DNA of 64,000 nucleotides from Echinococcus granulosus (lineage: Eukaryota; Platyhelminthes; Cestoda; Cyclophyllidea; Taeniidae): assembly GCF_000524195.1 (NCBI RefSeq), contig NW_020170394.1, positions 1,267,845 to 1,331,844 on the forward strand, read 5' to 3'. The position numbers and the translations under genes are program-made. The notes beneath the pieces are model-generated. The model was not told the origin of the DNA, made no database searches, and was given only the letters and a program-made list of their open reading frames with translations. The stretch's first letter is position 1. Each line of letters begins with the position of its first letter. Shown piece by piece: positions 15,401 to 27,400 of this stretch.

Positions 15401-18400
15401 ATTGCTTTTTAACTACATATTTAACATTCGAACCATGTGTTACATCAATGGCAAAGTTTAATTAAATTAGAGATAACTCTTTTCATATCACCCAGAAAGT
15501 GGTTTTAAATAAGCGGCAAATGCGTTTTACACCGATAATCCACGTAGGGCAAGGGGACGTTAACCCACGATTCGGTTGTTAAATCAAATCTCAAAAGAGG
15601 ATGTAGCAATTCGTGAGCTACAAGAGAGTTGGCTCGAACATAGACAGTATCACTTAAATGATACTAATGACAGCCCTTCTTCAGTGACGTATTGATGTGA
15701 ACAGGCTCTCGATTCTGCTCTCTTAGGTGCCACACACACCATATGCGTGCATGCACAGACGGAGGAGGGACGGAGGCGATTCAGAGGTCATTTGCAATGC
15801 AAGTTAATTCATGTTAGGCCAAAGAACCGCACCACCAGTTCCACACACATGCATACACATTCCTAACCTGTTGCCATCCGCAACAGGATTATTTGTTCCC
15901 GAGGTAAATGGGCCGTTACTCGAAACGCATCTTCCGTCGGACCACAAAACCACCTTAATAGGAACAAGCGAACAAGGGGTGCCACTACTCTTAGACGGAC
16001 AGGAAGCAATCAGCTAAATAGTCCACAAAATTTAGTTAAGCCCAGAGGTGTGCTTAGCCATGAATTAGAATCAGTAAAATTTAGGCTAACACCATAACAC
16101 ACTTGAATGTTTCATAAGCATAAGGAATGTTAAAGGTGCTCAAACCCAAGCGAAGGATGCTTTCCTGGCTTTCAAAATATTTATTTGAGTTAATTTGTTT
16201 GAGTAACAAAAATTAAAACATGTAAAAAAATCCGGCAGATGTGGTAAAATCGCCTTAGAAATCACGTCCTCCATGGTGATTTTGGGTTAGTGTATTCCAT
16301 TTACCGATAACGAAAAAGCTGATATAGAAGTAGTTCACAAAAGCAATAGACTAGACAGCCTGTGCTAAAGGGAATCATTTGGGTTAGTTCTTTACTTCTT
16401 AGCATTTCTACTGAAGACTCAAGATTCACTCAAATGACTTCACTTTGGCAGCACGCAAACACCTTGTAAGGTCTGGCATGGAAATGAAATTAAAGCTGCC
16501 GACCGATAATACTACGATCTGAGCAAATGGAAAACGAACCTATTCAAAACATGCTTCAAGTGAATAGGAGACCTCATTGTGCTAGTTCCATTTTTGATAT
16601 GTAGATTTTTGCTCGCAATCACTCAAACTCGTAGATGTAGACAGCAATTTTTGACAATAGACGAGCAACTATTAATAAAGAGAGATTGATACATTCCAAT
16701 CTAGGTGAGATAGTAGTGCTTTTAATTGCCACATTCTACATAGAGCAGGTTTCCTGTTAGCCAAATCGTACTTTATCAGTGACATGATGCTTAATGCAAA
16801 CTGTGCAGTGTGCTGACAATGACTTGTTTTTGAGGCTATCTAAATAAAAAAGACCAGGCGAGTTCAGGAAGACATTTCTGACCACATGAAATGTTCACGA
16901 CGCAGAGATTAAATGTGCCTACGATTGAAAATATTCACTATCTATCAAGCATACTTCAAGTAACACATTTTTTCTGGACGTCTGCAGAAGGCAATGCAAC
17001 TATAATGGCGTTTTTTTGATCGACTAATATTTGGCTAGTAGTTCAGAGTGTCGAGTAGTGATCTACTCGAAAAATGGCGCAAATTTTCATCGAAAACGGA
17101 CTGAATTACACGTAAAATGGAACGCTTTGAATTGCAGTTAAACACATCGGGTAAAAAGCACCACTACACAAAGACGCGTTTTCGCGGTAAATAAAAGCAC
17201 ACAAGTTACATATTCCTCATAGCTATATTAGGATAGTTGTCAATTATAGGCAAAACTGAAGTTCTTACACTGTGTATCGTCGTTTTACCAATAAGTAACA
17301 TCTTTGTCGAAAAAAAACGTAAGATAATCCTAAACTACTAGGTAGCTCATGAAAAACGAGCTAAGCCTGTAAATAATCCAAACGTTTTGTGTGGACCTTG
17401 AGGAAGGTAGCACAGCATAGCACCCAAAACCAAAGAGAACCCTTCACATATGCATGTCTTGCACACCGTAAATTGTTCGGCATAGTTAAAAGCAGTGGAA
17501 TACTACGTTGGAGAAGCTAGCTTTTCCTTAGAATATTGTGCGCTATAGGTTGAGTCTTGCGACAACAATCGTATTGGTAGGCATGCACTGAGAAGGTTAC
17601 CATTTTGGGGGAAAATTTAGTCGCCAGTTTGACAATACCCTATCTTATGAACACGTGAAGAAATGGGCAACGGTATTGAAAGCTTATTTGAAAGCTTATT
17701 GAAAGCTTTTAAGTCGATTCAAGTGCAAATTATGCATAAGTGAATTTGGTGGAAAGTTCCGTCGATGATAACGTATTAAATCTAGAGACTACATTACTTG
17801 AGTAAACGGAATGGTAAAATGGGCGCAAATGAGGCGTAAACACCGGTTGCAAGGATTAGCACAAATACGATTGCAAGAAAAGTGGAAGTGAACCAAATTT
17901 GTTCCACTCAGCAATAATTGGTGCGAAGTAGGTAATTGCGTCCCATTTTTACCGCAATACCACCTGATTTTGATTTAAAATGCAATCGCAAGGCACACCT
18001 GGCTCATTCACACAATTACAAACCAACTGCTGCAGTTGTTAGAAAACATGCAAACCTTCATTCTCAACCGAATGCGCATTGGTGAGACCGCTTTCAGACA
18101 ACCTACCTAAAGCATGTATTATTGATGAGCTTTTTTTTCAAGACGAGTGACCACAGGTAAGTGGGGTGAATAAATGAGGCAATGGCACCTAACATGAGAT
18201 TGTTGAAGAAAGTGCGTTTGGCGAATAAAGGGTGTGCCACCGAAAGGCGCTATCAACCTGAGCCTAGAAGTGTAAAACATATGAAGGCTTTAGTTCCGTT
18301 ACAATTTAACAGGAAAAGGGGAACGCTCAGCCAGCATTTCTTACAACGTCAATTAACATTTAAACATGTGGTTTGGTGAACATAATAGTGACTGCTATAT

Positions 18401-21400
18401 TATGATGGATAGCTACAGCTATTCGAAAAGCTGAAGGAGGAATGAGACATTGTAGCCATAACCATTGCAAAATTGATTCCTATCAGACTTATTTGTAACT
18501 TCTGCCGTCCAAATTTTTAAGTGGGCCATATGACGTTTCTGAAGATTTGCTGCCTCATTAGCCATGGAACATTCGCATTTTTGAGTGCTCAACACTCTAG
18601 GAAGATATGTTTGGGGGAAAAGCTGAGCGATAAAGTTGTGGAGGGCGTATTTGTGCCCGAAATTGTGCATTCAATTGCGGATGCGTCCGCGTGTCAGAAC
18701 GGGCATGTGCCATGGATTGGAGGCCCTTGCATACTTTTTGCTTTAAATCAACGCAACAATAGATTTTCACGAAAAGTGGCTAAAAATCGTTACAAGATCA
18801 CGGTGAATAATAAATTGGTCAGCAAATACGCGGTTTTAGAATGTGTTAGTGCAATCTCAAAATTATTACAGCAAATGTATTAGTATGACCCTTCATGGCA
18901 TTTGGTGTGCGATGATAAAAATGTCAATTCCTCAGGCAGTACTCATCAGGAGAAAAACCACATTGGCAAGATCTACATTACAAAATGGTTAAGATTGATG
19001 ACATCGTAAAGGGTGTGAAGGCCATTTAATTTGTTTCATTGTGTCACGGGTGTTATGGCTTCACTTGAAGATAAGCGCCGCTACAAAAGTCTCTCTATCA
19101 ACACGCAAAAAGGACATGGCGACAGAGCAGTCGGTTCGCCACCAAAGAATTTCTATCTGAATTATTACAGCGTCCTTCAAAGAGTGTAAATTTATTCGTA
19201 TTTTACTGAAATGGGTAGAAAATAACCTACGGTATGAAATGAACCCCGAATACGTGAGAGCAGTTTTCGTGTTCGAGTAGTAATAAGCCTTTAAACTACC
19301 AATTCTTTCAATTTATTTTATAACACGTGAAATGATACTATGAAATGTCATAAAAACTGTTTTGAAATTATCATTAAAGACGTAGCCTGATAATTAAAGT
19401 TTGGAGAGTTTTTAGGAAATGGCCCGAGTCAGCAAATAAAAGACTAATGCAAGACGGATTGTTTTCAGCAATCATAAAAACCGTACTTTTTAGTTATTAT
19501 AGCATACTGTAATTCGGTCATGGCAAAAAACGTCTATTTTCAATACTATCAACCAAACTCAATTAGGAATACGTCAACCACCAAAATGAGACTAATTAAA
19601 GATAAGGAAAAAAAAGTTGCTCACTGAGACATAGCAGAACTCTCCAGACTGTGCTGTAGCTACAAAGAGTTCACCTGTGGAAGAGAGGAAGATTTCGAGA
19701 CCGTTTCCAGCAACAGAAAGCATTCGAAGGAGGCAACTACGTTGAGGTCTCGAGGAGGTGGACCGAGAAGAAGGTGCGTCGAAGTAGATCCAGAAAAAGA
19801 AGGTCAAGCCCAAAGCACCTGGAAAAATTGATCCATTGTCCGTGTTAGCTGCTGCCTGATTCTGATCGCTACCTGGTCCAGGACTCCTGGAAACGAATTC
19901 GCTGAGGCGTTTTCTACCAATAAAAGACGCAAACGTACTACCGCGTTTTAAGCTAGGAGTTGCTCTTACACTACGAATGCTATCTTGGCTGGGAATCAAA
20001 TCAAAACATACTGCTCTTTATCAATCAAACTGATAATATTACGTGCATTTAGTTTATCTGGTTGAGCCCATAACTACACCCTACCATCAATCATACCATA
20101 AAGTTGAACTCGAGTTAAATTAACTCATGTTAATTGAGTACTTTGCACAAAATAAGCGGACCTACATTTTACATAGCCGAAACGGCTTAATTTCCAACCT
20201 AGCAGCCAACTATCTTCCTAATTGGGGAACAAGGACTCATTCCTGCGGCTCCTCGCCTCAAGGCCACGCAATATTTTTCGAAAATTTTTCAAGATATACT
20301 CATGTGAACCAAACTGGTGCATTCAGTTTGTATATCAAAGTTATGAAATTTCTAGTCTAGACTAAAGCTAAGTGAAAATGGTTGACACGAAATGGCCTGT
20401 GCGTAGGATAATAATGCCGTTAAACAGAGCCCGCAGAGGCATGAAAAGATTAGACGTACATGGCAGAATGGTCATCAACATCCACCGAGGGAACAATAAG
20501 GAGGCTATCAGTGGGACTTTCGAATTCAAACCAGGAGAACAGTCCGTTTGGTTGACCCAGGACTGGAGATTTCGTCGGGTGAATTACATTTGTTAGAGTC
20601 TGAATAAAATTGATTAATTTCGTATCCTTTTGTTTCGAGACAGCAGGCTTGGTAAGCTTTTGTGTTTTGTGAAGGAACTCTAGTAAATGGTTCTTCACTC
20701 AAAAAGCACCTATTAAATTTCCTCGACGCGGGACGGATTCAGAATCTCGTAACTTAAATACAAATACCAGCTTTCGTGTTATCACTGCTAAAGCAAACTT
20801 TTTTGGCTTACAATGAAAATTTACGCAGAGAAAGTGTAACAAGTTAATTGAAAAAATTACCCCATTTTCTGGTTCGATTCGATAGATCTGTGCATGAATT
20901 AACAACGAAACTGTGAATTTTTTTGTACTCATGCAAAACCTCCTCTTTCATCAAACTCATTTCACCAACACAGAATGGAAAAGAAATTGTAGAAGTAAAA
21001 TACCTTTTATCAAAACATTTTTCTTCCTGTTTCCAGGATGTAGGTGATTGGAACTACCAAACCTCCATTTTTTGTCAAAAAAGGAAGAACTATGGGAGTA
21101 GAGTTACTGCCGAGTCAGACGTGGTTGACCAAATAGGTAGGTTTACAGCGAAAAAAGGTGCTGGTTCATGATCTTTGATACCAAGTCTAAACTAATCTAA
21201 ATGTATGAAATTAGATCCCTTTGATAATTTAGACACTTTCTAAGGAAAATGTCTAGCATCTGAAGAAGTGTTAGTTTAACTATGGATTTCCAGCCAGAGG
21301 CACTAGTAATCGAAGTTTTGGGGAAGTTTTATCGTATGAACACCAAATTAATAGCAATCAGGTGCAGGACCACCACACATTCATAATCTGGCTAAACTAA

Positions 21401-24400
21401 AGTTCGAGAAGGTTCCTCGACTTTTTGCAGCCAAACACCTGCAGTTACCAGAATATTGTCTGGTCAACCCATTATTTTTAAGGACAAGCGTAAAATAGGC
21501 AACATCTTGGAAAGCTAGTACTTCTCTAGAACATGTACGCATCTCATGAATGGTGATAAATTATTGATGACTTTTGGTTCAGGCATCATCGCAGATTTCT
21601 TTAGTTTACATAGTATGAAATAACTTGACAATCCTACACATCAAAGATAGGCCTAGAGTAGATGAACATTTAGGCACAAAAGCGGTAGCAATGTAAATAA
21701 TCACTCCATGACTACTCTTAACAGGATACAAATAAACACTCCAAACATGGTGATGAGAAAACCTCATGAAATGGCCCCCACGGTTATGGTGAATTCAGTC
21801 ATGTTTGTCAATTCCGTGTAATTGACAAAGGTGAAATTGGTAAAGGGAAAACATCTACATATATGCATTTTAATAATTTAAGTGACTAGCATTCAAAGAA
21901 GAGCGAAAAATTGCCGGTAGGACGATACATTTGAAATGTACTCTCTTGAGGAGAAACAAAAGGGCAGTATTGTTACACTCTTACTCGTAGTAATATGGCT
22001 GTTTTGTTCTTCACACAGTCCTGTCGCAGCAACGAAAGGATGGAAGCAACATCTTCCAAGGGAGCAGAATGTAGGCCAACAGTTTTGAGAAGGATCAGAA
22101 GGTAATCAATCAACTGGCTAATCGTTTTTTTGGAGTCATGGTTCGGAACCTCATTAGTCTGCAAATACAAAATCGAAAAAATAGAAAAATTAATTAAATC
22201 TACATAAGTACATATGCATACATAAATATGGAATTTTGAAAACTGTAGTCTTGCAAAGTGATTAAACCATATCATACCTCAGTAATTATTTTTTTTAGGC
22301 ATGAGTGATTTACTTTAAAGTACTTTGTCTTAAAATTCAGAACAGGCAGGCAAATTACTTGCGCCGAAAATTAATCAATTGAAAATTTCAAACCCTCTCG
22401 CTCCACGTAGCTTTCAAAAAAAGTACCATCTGAAGTCACTCTTTCATTGGATTGATGGGTGAAAAGAGAGTGTTTCGAAATGTAGTGACATTAGTTTGTT
22501 ATTCGCTACCTATCATCCGATGTACCGAAGCGCACTAAATGGTGCAGAGGTACAAACACAGAAAAGGCGAGTAGGACTTGTGGCATGACTTTCTTAACTT
22601 TACCCGAGCCTAGAACTTTTCCGAATCACGAATACACCTTAAAACATCAAAAGGTGCACAGAACCTGGGTCGTAGTTTCAGAATTATAAAACAATGCTTT
22701 AGAGATACGACTCCAATGTGTAAATATGTGGGGTTAAAGTGAAGCGTGCGATTATATGCATGTGTTGAAAAGTGGAAAAGTACACTAGGTGATGCTGCAA
22801 CTGTAGGATGTGATCGTAAATAAGTAGTTTTATTCGTCTTTAATCAAGCTATTATTGATAAAAGAACTAAAAGTATAGGAAATATGTTGAAACTCCATAT
22901 TAAATTTCTAGGCTCAAGTGAGCCCACCCCATAGCTTAAAACAGTTAGTCATTGATGGGGAATCTAGACTTTCTAGTAGGTATTTCGAATGTTCAAAGCA
23001 AAGTTTAGGTCACCTTCCCGGATGCCGCATATTGATAGGAATATACCACTTAAAATGCTTAGAAGTTGCTGTTTTTAAAAAAGTTTCTCAAATCACTGGC
23101 TCGAATTAAGTAACTAACAAAACGCACTATTGAGAAGGACGCATCATTAGTGAACTTATCCCAACTCCTGAATGCTCGGAGAAGGTAGGGTGTAATGACG
23201 CCACGTATGAAACCACTTTTGGAGGCCTCATTTAGGCTTTTTCTGCCACTGCTGTTATCTTGAGAGAGGGCTTCCTGGGATATCTCAAAGCACGCGAAGG
23301 CCTCGCTGGTGTCCTGTGATGCGTCTGAAAATGCTAGCTCACACGCTAGCGACACGAAGAGACCGAAGGCGTTGCCATCGATGATCGTCTGCAAAGTCGA
23401 TGCCTTTGGAAGACCATCGGCATCTGAGATGCCCTCGTGGAGCCAGGGAATGACTGCGGATCCGTCAGCCTAAACAAGAGTAAGGACGAGCACACTATCA
23501 ACTCTTGAAATAACGCGAGTCATGTAAACAACTGGTGTACAATCAGAGCCTTTCAAGGGGTTAGGGCAATTATAAAAACCTTTCCGATAAAGAATTACTC
23601 ACTGAAACATCCAGTAATTGTGCTCGGTGAAATGTTTGTGGACAGACACGCAAATTTCACAATGGTGTCTGCTATCTGACCCTTCCCAATATTTTTAAGA
23701 CTTCAATAAGGCAAAAGATGATTATCATAAGAAATAATACACTATGGAGGCCACTTAAACATAACCACACCATATTTTCAACTCATTTAGCATATTCAAT
23801 TTTACGTGAACCAAAATATAATATTGATGATTCATGGAGTTGCTTGGTTATTTAAGGGAACTCACAAGACGGTTCCATCTACACCACTTTCAAATACGTT
23901 CGAGAACAAGGGGTGTATGCACGTGACCAATTTTAGGATGGGAGTGTGGAGGTGGGCAAGAACTTAAGTGTGGGAAGGGCGGAATGAGTGCACACACAGG
24001 ACGTCTGTGGTACGGGCGACAAACTAGTCTCTCCAATGTCCCTTTAGCACACCCCATCCAACGGTCTGTTTAGCATTACGTCGCATAATTGGATGGGAGA
24101 GAGCGCATCCATCTCAGAAACACAAGGTCATCATCTGGCACCTAAATGCCCTAGTTTTGTGGGTTGAAATAAGTTTACTATGCACTCTTATTTACTGTGT
24201 GCGATTAATTATGATTAATTAAGGTCAAAAATGTCAGTAACAAGAAATCTTATATTTTCCTCCACATTAAATCGGCAACTGTGTATTCATGAAGCGCATT
24301 TTGTGGTGTCATGGCTTGCATTTGCATTGTTCGTTAATATCATAATAATTTCGCCCTGAGTTCACGGGTTGGATACACTTCCAACTACGTAAACTATTCC

Positions 24401-27400
24401 TCATATTGATATTTGGATGGCAAAAAGCATTACTAAATGGTAGGATATTGGATAGTGACTTGCTCTGACTCCTACTTTAGCCATCATCTCCATTATTTCA
24501 AGTATCCACCGAAATCTACTCTACGCCGACTGTTATTTACCAGGGGCATTGTTTAGCAAAAAACAGCGTAAAATTAACAACTTTTGCTCTTCCGTGTGCG
24601 TGCTGCTGGAGGTGGGCGTCAACATGACAGCTGGCACTTCACCAAGAAGTGACATCGCGCTATCGATGGAAGGGTGGCAAATTGACTTATCAACGCATTA
24701 ACAGTTCAAGAGAGACAAGGTATTTCGTTATACTGATTAAAACCAGTTTAGAGTTGGGTAAAAATAAATTATAAACAAATACAGGAACGACAAACTTGAA
24801 CACAATGTATAACTGTGTATCGAACTTTAACGGACTCGAGAGAGGCAAAGCGAGTAAATCATGCAGACCTCAAAAATCACTGAAGATCTTCACGTTGATA
24901 AGATGAATTAATGCTCTTATGCTGTTAGCAGACGAACAGACGATAAATGATGCGACCGTTAACCTTTGAATATCCCTAAACACATTAATAGTCCATTGGA
25001 ATTCTTCAGACTCATAATAAATCATCTTTATTTTACCAATTGTTTTTATTAACAGTACTGCTGGGTAATTCATATTTAAGTGATGGTTAATTCCGTTTGT
25101 GACAACGATCAAATAGATGTCTGAATCGGTGTGAAGAATATTTTTAGCTTAATTTATTACCTATGTATCATTCCTCTACACCCAACCGTGTAATACCGAA
25201 TCGTGATAACAAAAAGATAGTTTTGAATGAGACAGTAGTAGAGGTGATGGCACTTAGTGCAGTAAACCATTACGTTTTCCCGATAGTTACTGCTGTGCTG
25301 TTTGATTTCTATGACAGCGAAATGATTCTGTTTTGAGCCTTTTAAATTTGCATAATTTTTGATCAACTGATGAGGAAAGTAGAGTGGAATTAAACAGTAG
25401 ACTAACTCGACTTGAAAATATATCCCATTTACGAGAAAACTGCATTATCATTGAGCTAACATAATTTAAAAGTGGAGGAAAATGCCTCACATCAAATTCC
25501 TCAAACATACCCATGAATATACGGCTCTCAGAATTCTATACATATCTTTTTTACTCTTGCTCCTTTTTAAAAGACATTCCTTCAGTGTCATTAGGATTTG
25601 TGAGTAAAGTCCGCACGAGATAGCCTCTTCTCTACAGACGCCCCTGTCGCTTGAGAATCCAATAGGACGTAGCAGTTCTGTGTTGGCATTTGGGGAAGGC
25701 AAACGAAGTTCAATCGTTACGCGGGTCGTTGCAAGTGCCAACGCACCCATAAGAGATGGAATACAGTCATTCAACTGATCTTGGGCGAGGGTTCTTTGGA
25801 ATACGGGGAGGAGTAGGGGAAACTGAGCAGCTATTGCCATCTTAAATTCGGGAGAAGTCTGCAGTAGGACAGCCATACATACTGAAGGAAATAAGGAGTC
25901 ATATTCATCTCTTATCGAACAAATGGTAGTAGTTTTCAATCTACTATTGTAAATGTAAAGTTAGAAATATAAGCGTGAGTAAAACCAACTTTGCATAAGG
26001 TTGTTAGCAAAGGTATTTTAACAGCATCAATAAAACTCCTTCTTATTGAAAGAAAATAAGGACAACACTATTTAAGATGTTACAATTGGGTGGGAAGCGT
26101 TAATGCAGTTGCAACAAATACCAAATGCGTGTACGCCTTAAATCATCAGAAGACCCTACTCTGAAAGCGGGTTGTTCACTTCTTCAGTAAAAAAAATACT
26201 TTTATTTTGAATTCGCGTTCCTTGTAAGGTAAGTCTCTAAAACCAGTGTGCATCAAGCCCAAGTACATGGTGCTTTTAGCATTTCAGCTGAATGCAAGAT
26301 TAGCTGTGTACTCAGCATTGGCTTGGAACTTGTAAATACAAAGGAAACTACCTTAAGATAAAAGACTGCCTGTGTCGCTGTGGTGATCACTGTGTGTCGA
26401 GTAGGACAAAAAAAACTTACAAATATCGCTTGGGTGGAGAAATTTGCGATTTGCAAAAACCGTACAAAATGATGTCACTGCATCCGCAGGATCGATTTCG
26501 CGCTGCAGGTAAAGTATGAAGGGCAAAAGAACAAGAAAAGGTTAACAGATTACTGGCACACCTTTTCTCCAGTCTCCTAACAGCACCAACACCAAAATCT
26601 GTTGTGCTAGATATAAATTGTAAATCTAAATATCTGAAGATCATAGTCACTATTTATCTAAAGGGGATCTTGAGAGTGAAAGCGCAATAGCGATGACTGC
26701 CAACAGCATGCCAAAGATGAGGAACGGAAACCTACGTGGATTTCGTCCATAACAAAGAGCCGTTGTAACAGGAAGGTGAGGCACTCGATAATCACCTTAG
26801 ATCGCTCCAGATCTTCACCTGCTGCAACTGCAGCAGTCATCAAGGATGCGAATATTTCCTGGGTTATTGTTGTCCTTGCCGCTGTCTAGATTTGTCCAAA
26901 ATGTTAGAATGAGCTTATGGGAGCAGCAGAATTCACTTTAGTTCACAAACTAGTGAGTTTCATATTACAACATTCAAATGAAATACACCTATGTTAAAAA
27001 ATATTCATTTTAGACAGGCATTCATATATTTAGTGTAAATTACTAAAGCTACTGTGCTTTTTAAAGTGAAACGTCTAATGTTAACAGGACTTAAGCTTGC
27101 TCAATGGTTGATTTAGAAGAAACCAACTCAAAAAACTGTGTGGGACATTTTTTATGACCATCTGTGCACAAAAAAACGCGCTAGTTTGACTCAAAGTTAA
27201 ATAAGTGATTTTTCGTCGTGCATATAACATAGAAGACACCACTGGAAAACTATTTATTATGCTAAAAGCACATTTCGCGGAATGATTGAGGGCATTTTGC
27301 ATTTCGGTAGTCTTTTAAGCACGCGGTGGCAAACCAACAAAAGAACCAATCTTAGTATTCATACAAAATAGAACGAAACGTCAGTGTTGCAAAATCTGCT

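Larger units (their letters stand above)
14896..19624 (-). other. 4.7-kb intron inside the lectin domain
   Basis: The largest intron of the gene. It contains a GC-richer CA-rich patch (15725-16010), a three-copy short tandem repeat (17674-17710) and two opposite-strand open frames (18182-18379, 18521-18883) that I could not assign. Confidence 0.6.

Noticed and set aside
20868..20880. B-box-like GGTTCGATTCG
   Set aside because: Single motif, mismatched end, no A-box at the proper distance; not a tRNA or tRNA-derived repeat.
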